From the NCBI RefSeq assembly GCF_003121985.1, contig NZ_QEWP01000015.1:37844-101843 (forward strand): 64,000 nt of DNA. Direction: 5' to 3'. The position numbers and the translations under genes were made by a program. Positions 1 to 9,200 of this stretch are shown in pieces. The stretch's first letter is position 1. Every line of letters starts with the position of its first letter. Under the pieces are notes generated by a model. That model was not told the origin of the DNA and searched no databases. It saw only the letters and a list, made by a program, of their open reading frames with translations. The DNA is from Marinilabilia rubra. Lineage in GTDB: Bacteria > Bacteroidota > Bacteroidia > Bacteroidales > Marinilabiliaceae.

Positions 1-664
1 CCTCCCCATCAATACCGTCTTTACCGGTAGGAACACCTATTACAGCCACCAGGTTACCGTCGCCTTTGGCAACAGCCGAAACCAGCTCATCTTTCCTGGC
101 AACGCCAATGGACATGGTATTAACAATAGGATTTGTATTGAATGCATCACTAAAAAAGACCTCGCCTCCGATTACAGGAATCCCAAACCCTTTTTCAAAA
201 TCAGCAATTCCCTCGACTACTTCATCAAAAAGCCAGCGGGCAGTATCACGGTCAGAGTTTCCAAACCTTAAAGAGTTGAGCAATGCCACTGGTTTGGCCC
301 CCAATGAAAAAATATCGCGGTTCACCACACGCATACCCGTTGATGCGCCCAACCGGGGCTGAACGGCACAGGGATGGTTGTGGGATTCCAGTTTAAAAAC
401 AGCCACCTGTCCATCACCAATATCTACAACACCGGCACTTTCCTGACCGGCTTCAACCAACACATGCTCGCCTTTACGAGGTAAGAGTTCTAGCCACTTT
501 CTGGAGTTTTTGTAACTGGCGTGTTCTGACCAAAGGAGCGAGAAGAGCTCCAATTCTAATTTATTGGGCACGCGTCCCAATATGGTCTGAATTTTTTCAT
601 ATTCGTCTGATGTCATATTCAATATTTCGACATCTTCTATTGTGGAAAGGTCTTCATTATTCAT
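1..664 (-). CDS. purL: Phosphoribosylformylglycinamidine synthase, 5' part
   Basis: This gene runs off the left edge, so only its first 221 codons are present. PurL makes formylglycinamidine ribonucleotide from FGAR, ATP and glutamine in purine synthesis. The reading frame starts at the ATG at 662-664 and gives MNNEDLSTIEDVEILNMTSD. It continues through SEHASYKNSRKW (the family SEH-SYK motif), FKLESHNHPCAVQP (substrate-binding ESHNHP), then RDIFSLGAKPVALLNSLRFG and GIPVIGGEVFF. All are signatures of the PurL/PurM-like ATP-binding domain. It is divergent from the SDR gene. The family assignment is firm. Whether it is the short (about 750 aa) or long (about 1200 aa) form cannot be decided from this fragment. 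Confidence 0.93.
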   Translation of the reverse strand, partial: MNNEDLSTIEDVEILNMTSDEYEKIQTILGRVPNKLELELFSLLWSEHASYKNSRKWLELLPRKGEHVLVEAGQESAGVVDIGDGQVAVFKLESHNHPCAVQPRLGASTGMRVVNRDIFSLGAKPVALLNSLRFGNSDRDTARWLFDEVVEGIADFEKGFGIPVIGGEVFFSDAFNTNPIVNTMSIGVARKDELVSAVAKGDGNLVAVIGVPTGKDGIDGE

Positions 665-740
665 AACACGTCTATTTTAGAATGTCAAACAAGCAACTTA
701 AGGGAAGTTTGTCTAACCCTGAAGTTAAAGAAATCTGTCA

Positions 741-774
741 TTGCAGAATTTACTGCTATTTTAGCCTATATTTG
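741..774 (+). promoter_or_regulatory. Bacteroidota-type promoter upstream of the SDR gene
   Basis: A perfect -7 element TATATTTG (767-774) fits the Bacteroidota consensus TAnnTTTG. A TTG at 741-743 is a possible -33 element, but the 23-base spacer is longer than usual. It would leave a leader of about 90 bases before the ATG at 869. Confidence 0.4.
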
Positions 775-868
775 TGTATGTGCTTATACACATCGAACTA
801 CATCAAAACACCTCTTGTTTTGAATTGAAAAATAGCAAAAATTCTGCATAAAACAAACTAGTTGGATT

Positions 869-1624
869 ATGAACAAAAAAGCAATTATAACCGGAGCCTC
901 ATCAGGAATAGGAGAAGCATGCGCTGCCATGTTGGCACGTATTGGTTACGATTTAATAATAACCGGAAGACGCAGTGAAAGGCTGGAAAATCTGGCCAAC
1001 AAACTGGAAAACAAAAATACAGCCGTAAAAATTTTAACTTTTGATGTCAGAGACCGGAAGGCGTCCAAAGATGTCCTGGATACGCTGCCTGAAGACTGGA
1101 AAAAAATTGATCTGCTGATCAACAATGCGGGACTGGCGGCAGGTGCAGATCCCATCCAGGAGGGTGATTGGGATGATTGGGAACGAATGATTGACACCAA
1201 CCTCAAGGGGCTTTTGACGGTAAGCCAGTTGGTGATTCCGGGTATGATTCAGCGAAAAAGCGGACACATCATAAATGTAAGTTCAATTGCGGGCTCGGAG
1301 GTATATGCAAATGGCAACGTTTATTGTGCCTCAAAACATGCAGTACATGCCCTTACTAAAGGGATGCGCATTGATTTGCTGCCTCATAATATAAAAGTGG
1401 GATCAATTGCCCCCGGTATGGTGGAAACAGAATTCTCAATTGTGAGGTACCATGGCGATCAGGAGAAAGCAGATAAGGTGTACGAAGGCTTGACTCCATT
1501 GTATGCCAATGACGTGGCTGATGCAGTTGAATTCATGGTTACCCGGCCGGCACACGTGAATGTCAATGATATGTTGCTGATGCCAACGGCTCAGGCGAGT
1601 GCGGTGTATAATTACAGGGAGTAG
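869..1624 (+). CDS. SDR-family NAD(P)-dependent oxidoreductase (YdfG-like)
   Basis: This 251-residue protein is a classical short-chain dehydrogenase. It has the Rossmann motif TGASSGIG at residues 8-15, NNAG at 85-88, the catalytic Ser139 (VSSIAG) and the Y152-x3-K156 pair. The basic stretch TGRRSERL after the second beta strand suggests NADP(H) preference. The overall pattern resembles YdfG/serine 3-dehydrogenase-type enzymes that reduce 3-hydroxy acids or malonic semialdehyde, but the substrate cannot be read from sequence. It stands alone: purL is divergent and the convergent serpin gene follows after a repeat-rich spacer. Confidence 0.9.
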   Translation: MNKKAIITGASSGIGEACAAMLARIGYDLIITGRRSERLENLANKLENKNTAVKILTFDVRDRKASKDVLDTLPEDWKKIDLLINNAGLAAGADPIQEGDWDDWERMIDTNLKGLLTVSQLVIPGMIQRKSGHIINVSSIAGSEVYANGNVYCASKHAVHALTKGMRIDLLPHNIKVGSIAPGMVETEFSIVRYHGDQEKADKVYEGLTPLYANDVADAVEFMVTRPAHVNVNDMLLMPTAQASAVYNYRE

Positions 1625-1873
1625 GAAGGCCTCCTAAATCCCCCAAAGGGGGACTTTGAATGATCAACGTAGTTCTGTGTTCGGGGGTTTGTCTGCCGGG
1701 TTCTGAGTTCGGGGTTTTGGGTTCTGAGTTTTGTGTTCGGGGTTCTGGGTTGCGGGATAGAGGTTCCCCCATCAGGGGGTTAGGGGATGCGGGATTGGGG
1801 TTTCTGAGATTGAAGTTCCGTTACCAATGATCAGATACTGTTTCATACCTGATCATTGGTTATTGCTCATTGA
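1625..1873. repeat. Simple G/T-rich repeats and short palindromes in a spacer
   Basis: No gene is visible here. At 1638-1655 there is a short inverted repeat (CCCCCAAAGGGGG). From about 1670 to 1757 variants of GGGTTCTGAGTTCGGGG recur several times head to tail. At 1827-1882 near-copies of a TGATCATTGGTTATTGCTCATTG motif occur, and a similar motif reappears inside the cobalamin riboswitch arm. These look like phylum-typical intergenic repeats rather than regulatory DNA. Confidence 0.5.
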
Positions 1874-3094
1874 TCATTGCTTTGGGTTCTCTATTTTCCC
1901 GGAGAAAAGGATGGCATCGCTCTCCTCCTCTGCTATGGCAAAGAAGAATGGCCGGTCAATTCTGAATGGCATGGGCCCTCCGCCTCCAACAGAAGTTACA
2001 ACCACGCTCACACTGGTAACAGCAGCAGCCTCGGTTCCTTCCTCATCAGCCTTAATGTAAGTTTTATGCATCACTTCATCAATAAACACCTGAGCCTCTG
2101 TCATATTAGAAAAGTCGGCACCAAACTCGGAAAAAGGCAGTTCCATTCCCATATCTATAAGCGTCTGATTCAATTTAAACTTGCACTCCACCTCGAAACG
2201 CGGCATAAAGAGTGCCAATCCCCTCTCATGCATATTATCGGTTATGGTTGACCACTTGTTCGTATCCAATGAATTGATGAACTCATCAAGTTCAATGCCA
2301 TTGGCTGGAAGAGCAATCACCATATAAAATGATCCATCGCCATAGGGCAATTTAACAGCCTGACAATCTTCTCCTGAGTAAAAGTCCAGATCTGTTTCCT
2401 GATTCATCATGGGTACCTGCATGGTGCTTCCATCCGACAAGGTAAAGTCTTCATCTTTGGTAGCAGACTTATCAAACTCATATTGCCACTTACCCAGGAA
2501 ATAGACGGCATTAATCAGAAACATGTATTGCCCGGCACTGATTTCGTCTACAATAGAGGGTATCTTACCTTTCGTTTTGTCATTCACCCAGCCATTGATA
2601 AGATCTTTGGCTTCCTGTTTTTTAGAAAAATCGACTTCCCTAAAAGCAGCATCGTAATCCTCCTCCAATGCTTCACCAAAGCTCTCTTTGGCCGGCATTC
2701 CCTGACGGTACCAAACCGAATTGGCAATGTCCACCTGAACCTTAGGATCGGCTGTTTGCAGTACTTCCCGGATATTATGAAAGGCTTCATTCATCTCCGA
2801 AACCTCACCAAAATCCATGACATCCAGCATCTGACTGAGGGTTTCATTGGCAGCTCCGTTAGTGGTCATCCCAAGCGCCTGGGCCACACTCAATGATGAT
2901 ATCACCACATTTTGGCCGGGATCAGCCTCTTTGTTAACGGCTTGCAGTAATTCCCAGCCAAAACGGTCGGTGGCTTCAAGTACCTCTTTGGATTTTAATT
3001 CCAGCTCCTTTTTTTCCGGTTTTTCATCGTTTTCAGACTTATTGCAACCAGATAAGAAGGAGATCATGATTAAGAAAATAAGGGTAAGTTTCAT
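1874..3094 (-). CDS. Serpin-family protease inhibitor, lipoprotein
   Basis: A 406-residue serpin with a lipoprotein signal peptide (lipobox LSGC, Cys17), so probably tethered to the cell envelope. Family landmarks include NAVYFLGKWQYEFDKSAT, the strand FMPRFEVECKFKLNQTL and the C-terminal PFFFAIAEEESDAILFSGKI block. The reactive-centre hinge EEGTEAAA is at 351-358, with the small residues expected of inhibitory serpins. Counting from Gly353 as P15 puts the scissile bond near Thr367-Ser368. The loop then runs into an unusual GGGGPMP stretch. It probably traps a serine or cysteine protease; the target is unknown. It is a single gene with no linked protease. Confidence 0.93.
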   Translation of the reverse strand: MKLTLIFLIMISFLSGCNKSENDEKPEKKELELKSKEVLEATDRFGWELLQAVNKEADPGQNVVISSLSVAQALGMTTNGAANETLSQMLDVMDFGEVSEMNEAFHNIREVLQTADPKVQVDIANSVWYRQGMPAKESFGEALEEDYDAAFREVDFSKKQEAKDLINGWVNDKTKGKIPSIVDEISAGQYMFLINAVYFLGKWQYEFDKSATKDEDFTLSDGSTMQVPMMNQETDLDFYSGEDCQAVKLPYGDGSFYMVIALPANGIELDEFINSLDTNKWSTITDNMHERGLALFMPRFEVECKFKLNQTLIDMGMELPFSEFGADFSNMTEAQVFIDEVMHKTYIKADEEGTEAAAVTSVSVVVTSVGGGGPMPFRIDRPFFFAIAEEESDAILFSGKIENPKQ

Positions 3095-3530
3095 GGTATG
3101 TTGTTTTTATTGATTTCTTGATTGCCAGAAAGGACTTTCCCCAAAAGGGATTTCATCCCTTAAACCCTGAATTCCTTTTTTGTCTTGATACAAAAAAGGA
3201 ATCAAAAAAGATCAAGACTGTGGCAGTTTTCGCTCTAAAAGCTACGGTTCTTTTATCGAAATCGCCTAAACTCATCTCACTTGCTCCGCGCGCGAGATTC
3301 AAACAAAGACGATTTTACGATAAAACAACCTTGCTTTTAGGCTTATCTGCCAAGGTCCTCCGAAATTTGATCTCTATTATTTCAAAGTTCAGCAATTATT
3401 ATAAAGATGCAAGAGGGATGTTGAGGTTGCGTTGAGATGCTATAAAAATGATAGATTTGCAGCAGCAAGACCAGGCTTTACCTTCCGAAAGCACCATTCT
3501 ATTAAAAAGACATTGAACTATCAATTTATC
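3095..3530. repeat. Intergenic repeat region between serpin and ldh genes
   Basis: No convincing gene is present. The region includes a hairpin (AAGGGATTTCATCCCTT, about 3146-3163) and a longer stretch at 3165-3360 (starting near CTTGATACAAAAAAGGAATC and running through TCGCCTAAACTC). To my recollection this belongs to an interspersed repeat type that is common between genes in Bacteroidota. Short open frames across it look random and lack any domain. Confidence 0.45.
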
Positions 3531-4613
3531 ATGAAACAATATTCCGCCACTTCATTAAAGCAATTTACCAGCCAGATTTTTCAAAAAATGGGAGCCTCCA
3601 AAGCTCAGGCTGAGCTGGCTGCAGAGGTGCTCAATTCGGCAGACTTGCGCGGAGTTGATTCGCATGGTGTGGCACGGCTGAGTGGCTATGTAAGGCTATG
3701 GGAGAAAGAGCGATTGAATGCTTGCCCCACCCCCACAATTGTGCATGAGACGCCTTCTACAGCAGTGATGGATGGAGATCAGGGTGCCGGATTAATGGTA
3801 GCCCCGGAAGCCATGAATATTGCCATAGAAAAGGCAAAAATAGCAGGAACGGGCTGGGTTGCCATCCGCAACAGCAATCATTACGGCATTGCCGGCTACC
3901 ATGCTATGATGGCTTTGGAACACGATATGATTGGCATCTCCATGACCAATGCCAGTCCGCTGGTATCGCCCACTTTCTCCAAAAGCCGCTTATTGGGCAC
4001 CAATCCCATTGCGGTGGCTATACCGGCATTATCAGAACCACCCGTGGTCGTTGATATGGCCACCACCCCGGTTGCCAACGGAAAACTGGAAGTACAACAC
4101 CGAAAGGGTGAAGATATCCCGGAAGGCTGGGCGCAAACCCGGGAAGGACTCTCCACAACTGATGCCGAAGCCTTGAAAAAAGGAGGTGCTATGTTGCCGC
4201 TGGGAAGCGACCGCACTCATGGCAGTCATAAAGGTTACTGCCTGGGGGGCATGGTAGACATATTCTCGGCAGTATTATCGGGTGCCAATTACGGACCGTG
4301 GGTGCCACCATTTGTAGCTTTTCTGGAGCCGCCGGCCCAACAAGTAGGTGAAGGCATCGGACATTTCATTGGTGCCATGCGCATTGACGCTTTTCGTCCG
4401 GCGCAAGAATTCAAAGAACATATGGATAACTGGATCAAAGCCTTTCGGAGTGCCGAACCTGTTGAGCCTGATCAAAAAGTTTTAGTCCCCGGTGATCCCG
4501 AAAGGGCATTGGCACATGAGAGGTTGAAAAATGGAATTCCATTATTGGAACCGGTGGTAGAAGATCTCACGAATTTGGGGGAACAAATGGGGGTACCGTT
4601 TCAAAATTCCTGA
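3531..4613 (+). CDS. Ldh-family (malate/L-lactate/ureidoglycolate-type) dehydrogenase
   Basis: A 360-residue NAD(P)-dependent 2-hydroxyacid dehydrogenase of the type-2 malate/L-lactate family, which is unrelated to classic LDH. Diagnostic segments are SADLRGVDSHGVARL (catalytic His in DSHG), VAIRNSNHYGIAGYHAM, GISMTNASPLVSP and LLGTNPIAVAIPA, which line the cofactor site, and GSHKGYCLGGMVDIFSAVLSG. The frame is open upstream to 3432, but I take the ATG at 3531 because homology starts at TSLKQF and the upstream residues look like spacer translation. The substrate is uncertain within malate, lactate, ureidoglycolate or sulfolactate. It is a single gene. Confidence 0.9.
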   Translation: MKQYSATSLKQFTSQIFQKMGASKAQAELAAEVLNSADLRGVDSHGVARLSGYVRLWEKERLNACPTPTIVHETPSTAVMDGDQGAGLMVAPEAMNIAIEKAKIAGTGWVAIRNSNHYGIAGYHAMMALEHDMIGISMTNASPLVSPTFSKSRLLGTNPIAVAIPALSEPPVVVDMATTPVANGKLEVQHRKGEDIPEGWAQTREGLSTTDAEALKKGGAMLPLGSDRTHGSHKGYCLGGMVDIFSAVLSGANYGPWVPPFVAFLEPPAQQVGEGIGHFIGAMRIDAFRPAQEFKEHMDNWIKAFRSAEPVEPDQKVLVPGDPERALAHERLKNGIPLLEPVVEDLTNLGEQMGVPFQNS

Positions 4614-5160
4614 TTGAAGTAGTCAGTTTTTGAACCTTATCAGGCATATAAGGGGATATTAGTTGATAGTTATAGAAATAGTAAAGAGTCTTTTAACCTA
4701 AATCACTGGTGTCCGGGGAAAAAGATAATAAAATTATCTATGCCTTAATTCACGGAGTAATTAGCTATCTGAGCTATGAGGCGGGGTTGGAATCGCTTCA
4801 GCCAAATCCCGTGAAGAAAATCAAAACATTTTTCGTTAAGAAATCCGAACTGTTTGAGCGTAGCGAGTTTTCGGATTTTAGAAAAATGTTTTGATTTTTA
4901 GGGTATTTGGGTGAGCGACGGCATTTCTTGTTTACTTCTTTTTGCTGTAGAAAAGAAGTAAAAGCCCGCGCGGCTTGAGCGCATAAAAAGGAATATTATT
5001 TTTTAACCGGACAATAGTGAACCTAAATATTAAATTTGCTTCAGAGGCTGGTCATGAAACATACGACACCTTCGGCGTCGATTCTTTTTCTTTCTGACTT
5101 TTCTATAAACATGGGAGCCCTTCAGGCTCCGGAAGTGTGGAATGTCTGTTACGTGATTGA
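4614..5160. repeat. Repeat cluster with inverted ends and a long hairpin
   Basis: No credible gene lies here. Inverted motifs TCACTGGTGTCCGG (about 4705-4718) and CCGGACAATAGTGA (5007-5020) bracket about 315 bases. A third copy of CCGGACAATAGTGA stands alone at 6126-6139. Inside lies a long hairpin at 4818-4897, with arms ATCAAAACATTTTTC and GAAAAATGTTTTGAT and an inner AAATCCGAA/TTCGGATTT pair. Next to it, at about 4931-4983, is a motif that recurs inverted at 11081-11143 (GCGCTCAAGC ... GCGCGGGCTTTTACTTC). A 28-base motif at 4638-4665 (TATCAGGCATATAAGGGGAT...) recurs at 9638-9665. Confidence 0.5.
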
Positions 5161-5421
5161 AAGGGCATATCCTCAATCGGAGAAAGATTGTTGCACGTCT
5201 GAAATACCATGACCACAACTGCGGGAAGGTTATGGCACGCCTGCAAGCAGGTTTCCGCAACGGAGGATGGTCGTTACAGAGCTGCGAGAACATGTCCGCA
5301 AAGGCGGAAAAGATGTTTCGCGACTGCAACACCATCTCCGCAACTGCGGGAAGGTTGTTGCATGTCTGCGAGGAGGTTTCCGCAACTGCGGGAAGGTTGT
5401 CGCAGACGTACTACAAACTAT
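5161..5421 (+). pseudogene. Decayed 42-bp (14-codon) coding minisatellite
   Basis: Units beginning TCCGCAACTGCGGGAAGG start at 5170, 5212, 5254, 5295, 5337 and 5379, so the period is 42, 42, 41, 42 and 42. Translated, the best units read SATAGRLLHVCEEV. Unit 1 reads SSIGERLLHV, then a TGA stop where the consensus has Cys. The missing base in unit 3 shifts the frame, so units 1-3 and 4-6 are in different frames. The 14-residue period (two heptads) with leucines would suit a coiled coil. I read it as a degraded repeat-protein gene rather than a live one. The family is not recognised. Confidence 0.55.
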
Positions 5422-5440
5422 CTGTCAATCATTTAATCCA

Positions 5441-5749
5441 TCAAACAGATTCCTCAACATTCACAGAAAAGGCATTCAGGATATTGCCATGCTCTTCATC
5501 AAATTCTTTGAGGGCCTGCATCAACTGAGAAGCCTTTTGGTTTTCGATAAAGGCAAATACCCCGAGAGAGTTTGTGGGTCGTTGGCGCGGACCTGAAACA
5601 AACCAATTTTCCTTGAAGGTCTCATTTTCTTCAAAGACTTTAAAGCCTTGTACATCCATCTCGAAGTAAGCAAGGACTTTTTTCTCACGAAGGAAACGTT
5701 CTATTTCCTTCGTAAATTCATAAAGGCTTGTGATTACAATTAACTTCAT
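5441..5749 (-). CDS. Small PII-like protein linked to an RND pump
   Basis: This 102-residue protein starts MKLIVITSLYEFTKEIERFL and contains GFKVFEENETFKENWFVSGP and a C-terminal FIENQKASQLMQALKEFDEE. The pattern (one beta strand, helix, a TM-free alpha/beta core, a loop near residue 40) resembles the PII-like/DUF3240-type proteins found next to RND exporters in Bacteroidota and Proteobacteria. Those are thought to bind a metal or small ligand and modulate the pump. It is the last gene downstream of the RND permease on the same strand, after a 544-base gap that holds a MITE-like repeat. It lacks a signal peptide, so it is cytoplasmic. Function is inferred from context. Confidence 0.65.
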   Translation of the reverse strand: MKLIVITSLYEFTKEIERFLREKKVLAYFEMDVQGFKVFEENETFKENWFVSGPRQRPTNSLGVFAFIENQKASQLMQALKEFDEEHGNILNAFSVNVEESV

Positions 5750-5770
5750 AATATTTAGATTTTTCTATTA

Positions 5771-5901
5771 GAGGTTGTCTCAAAAGTCCGATTACGATGT
5801 CATTCTGAGCTTGTCGAAGAATCTTTTTGTTTGAGAAACAGATGTTTCGCCTCCGCTCAACATGACATGCATTTTATATTTAATACTTTTGAGACAGCCC
5901 C
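5771..5901 (-). repeat. MITE-like repeat family A, copy 1
   Basis: This 131-base element has terminal inverted repeats GAGGTTGTCTCAAAAGT and ACTTTTGAGACAGCCCC (15 of 17 positions pair). The interior includes GTCATTCTGAGCTTGTCGAA and TTTCGCCTCCGCTCAACATG. The same interior is found in opposite orientation at 14042-14175 and 17298-17417. No coding capacity. The following 5902-6293 shows only a small GGGGCTTTGCCCC hairpin and one copy of CCGGACAATAGTGA. Confidence 0.8.
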
Positions 5902-6293
5902 GCTTTTTATTGAATACAGATATTAACCTACACCATGTTATTGAGGGGCTTTGCCCCTGTAACCTCCATAAAGCCTGTAAAAGCTTCATTGGGAGTGCCT
6001 ACCCCAAAAAAAAGTTGGGGCATAATGGGTATATGACAAACTGAGATGCTCAATGTTAAAATCCCTCAGAAAAAATCATTCATTGAGCAAGGCGAAGCAA
6101 TCTCCTTTCAAAAGAGATATTTTCTCCGGACAATAGTGATCTTATTTGTTCTTTTTGGCATCGCCCCAAAAAAGGCCAACGCTCCTATTAACAGTCACAT
6201 TCATTCTACCCAAAAATATCCCTAATGAATACTAACCTGGGGAAAATGCACCTCCTGCTATATTCATAAGATATTTTCATAAATCAATTGGTA

Positions 6294-9200
6294 CTATTTA
6301 TCAGACTGAATTTCCTTCTCATCTTTATCTGATTCCGATGGCTCCTCATAACGCTTTCTCTCAGTCATATAGAAAATAAGCGGAACCAGAATCAGTGTCA
6401 GGAAGGTGGATGCAATGGTTCCTCCCATCAGCGAAATGGCCAGTCCCTGGAAGATCGGGTCGAACAGGATTACAAAGGCACCTATGACCACGGTTCCGGC
6501 TGTCAGCAAAATAGGGATGGTACGAACCGCACCTGCCTCAATCACTGCCTGTTTCAAGGGCACATCATCGGCCAGACGCAGGTTCACGAAATCAATCAAC
6601 AGAATGGAATTTCGGACCATGATACCCGCCAGGGCAATCATTCCAATCATGGAGGTTGCCGTAAAGAAGGCCCCCAGAATCATGTGGCCCAGAATAATTC
6701 CCACAAGGGAAAGCGGAATGGCTACCATCATTACAAATGGCACTTTGGTATTCTGAAACCAGCCAACAATCAGCATGTATATAATGACCAATACCACGGC
6801 AAAAGCGGTTCCCAAATCACGGAATACTTCATAAGTAATTTGCCACTCTCCGTCCCACTTCAATCCATAATTGTCCTCTTTCTGAGGTTGCCCTTTGTAA
6901 TATTCACCGAGCGAATATCCTTCAGGCAAGTCAATACTTTTGAGTCTTTCAGAAATATCCAGCATAGCATACACCGGACTCTCCAATTCCCCGGCCACAT
7001 CGGCCGTAACATATACCACCCGTTTCTGATTCTTGCGGTAGATACTCTTACCTTTTACCCTCTCTTCAATGTCTGCGATGTCGCCAACCGGCACCATGGT
7101 TCCGTTTTTCGACATCAGCTTCAGCTTCTCCAAATCCCGGATACTGCTGCGTTGCTGCTCATCCAGACGTAAAGAGATACCTACCTGCTTGTACTCATCC
7201 TCATCGTAAAGCGTAGATACTTCGCGCCCGTGCAACGCCATGTTCAATGCGCCTACCACCTGCTCAGTGGAAATCCCGGCAAGGGCAGCTTTTTCTTTAT
7301 CAACATTGAAAAAGAACTCTTTCTGATCATCTTCCATCTGCCAATCCACATCGACCACATTTTCAGTGTTGTGCAAGAGTGCTTTGACCTTCTCGGCAAT
7401 TTGAATCTGTGTCTCACGGTCGGGGCCGTAGACTTCAGCCACCAGGGTTGACAACACCGGAGGTCCGGGAGGTACTTCCACCACCTTTACATTGGCATTG
7501 TAACGGGAAGCAATACGGTGAATCTCAGGTCGCAGAGCTTTGGCAATATCGTGACTCTGAAGATCGCGCTCCCCTTTTGGCAGCAAATTAACCTGAATAT
7601 CGGCCACATTATCGCTTCGTCTCAGGTCGTAGTGACGTACCAATCCGTTAAAATTGATAGGCGCAGCAGTTCCCACGTAAGTCTGATAATCAGAAACCAG
7701 CTTGTCCTGCTTCAGATAAGTAGCGATCTCCTTGGTTACCATGGCCGTACGCTCAAGAGTCGTCCCCTCAGGCATATCCACCACCACCTGAAACTCGTTT
7801 TTATTATCGAAAGGCAGAATCTTCACCGTCACCACCTTCAGGGCAAACAACAGCATAGAGCCCATCAGCAGCACGGTAACACCACCAATAAATCCCCAAC
7901 GCTTCCATTTAGAATCAATCAACGGCATCATGGAACGCTTATACAGGCGATAAATGCCGGTTTCTTCCAGCTTGTAAGGTTTATCTTCTTTTTTATCCTG
8001 ATGCCTTAGTAGCCGGAATCCCAGCCATGGTGTTACCACCAACGCAATAATAAGCGACAGCATCATGGCAATGGAAGCCCCAATAGGCATGGGACTCATG
8101 TAAGGCCCCATCAAACCACTTACAAAAACCATCGGTATAACGGCGGCAATCACTGTAAAAGTGGCCAGAATGGTAGGGTTACCCACCTCATCGATGGATC
8201 GTATTGCAGCCTGCCACGGCGGCATCCGGTTCATCTTAAAGTGCCGGTGCATATTTTCGGCAATTATGATGGAGTCGTCTACCACAATACCGGTTACAAA
8301 TACCAGTGCAAAAAGAGTGATTCGGTTGAGTGTATAATCAAGGAAATAGTAACTAAAGAGCGTAAGTGCAAAAGTGATGGGTACTGATATAAATACTACC
8401 AGACCGCCACGCCAGCCCATGGCCAGCATCACCACAAAAGTCACTGCTACAATAGCGCCCAAAAGGTGCATCAACAATTCCCCTACTTTGTGAGAGGCTG
8501 TGGCACCGTAATTTCGTGAGATGTCCACATTCACATCGGCAGGAATCAAATCATTGCGCAGATGGTCTACTTTATCCAATATCTGGTCGGAAACCCGCAT
8601 GGCATCAGCCCCGCGACGTTTGGCTACCGAAATGGTAACCGCAGGATAATCACCGGGAGTCTGTTCCAGTTTCTCCTTTTTTCCCATTCCGTAACCAAAA
8701 GACACATAGGTTTCGGGCAATTCAGGACCGTCAGTCACATCGGCCACCTGTTTCAGGTAAACCGGATGTCCGTTTTGAACACCCACCACCAGATTCTTCA
8801 GTTCGCGTGCCGACTCAAAGAAACTGCCCGCTTTAACATTGATGGCTTCATCGTTCTTGTTGAAATCACCTGAAGTTACCTGCTTATTCGACTGATTGAT
8901 TTGTTGGCTGATCATCAACGGGTCAATATGGTAAGCCTCCATCTTTTCTCTGTCGAGTACCACCCGCACACTGCGACTCCGGCCACCAATCACCTTGGTT
9001 TCGGCCACCTCATTCACTTTTTCAATCTCAGAGTTCAACTCCTGAGCCAGCCGCCTTAGCTGATAATCAGAATAATTCTCACTCCAAAGGGTCAGGCCCA
9101 AAACAGGAACATCGTCAATAGAGCGCGTCTTAATCAAAGGCATGGATATTCCCTTAGGCATTTTATCCATGTTTTTGATGATTTCGTTGTACATTTTCAC

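Noticed and set aside
3432..3530. Longer N terminus for the Ldh-family protein
   Set aside because: The extra 33 residues do not resemble the family and read like translated spacer; the ATG at 3531 fits the family start.
4709..4894. Small protein of 61 residues
   Set aside because: It spans a long perfect hairpin and an interspersed repeat and shows no domain or upstream signals.
5170..5421. CRISPR-like array in the 42-bp repeats
   Set aside because: Units are contiguous and degenerate with no unique spacers between them, and the period is codon-sized. A coding minisatellite explains it better.
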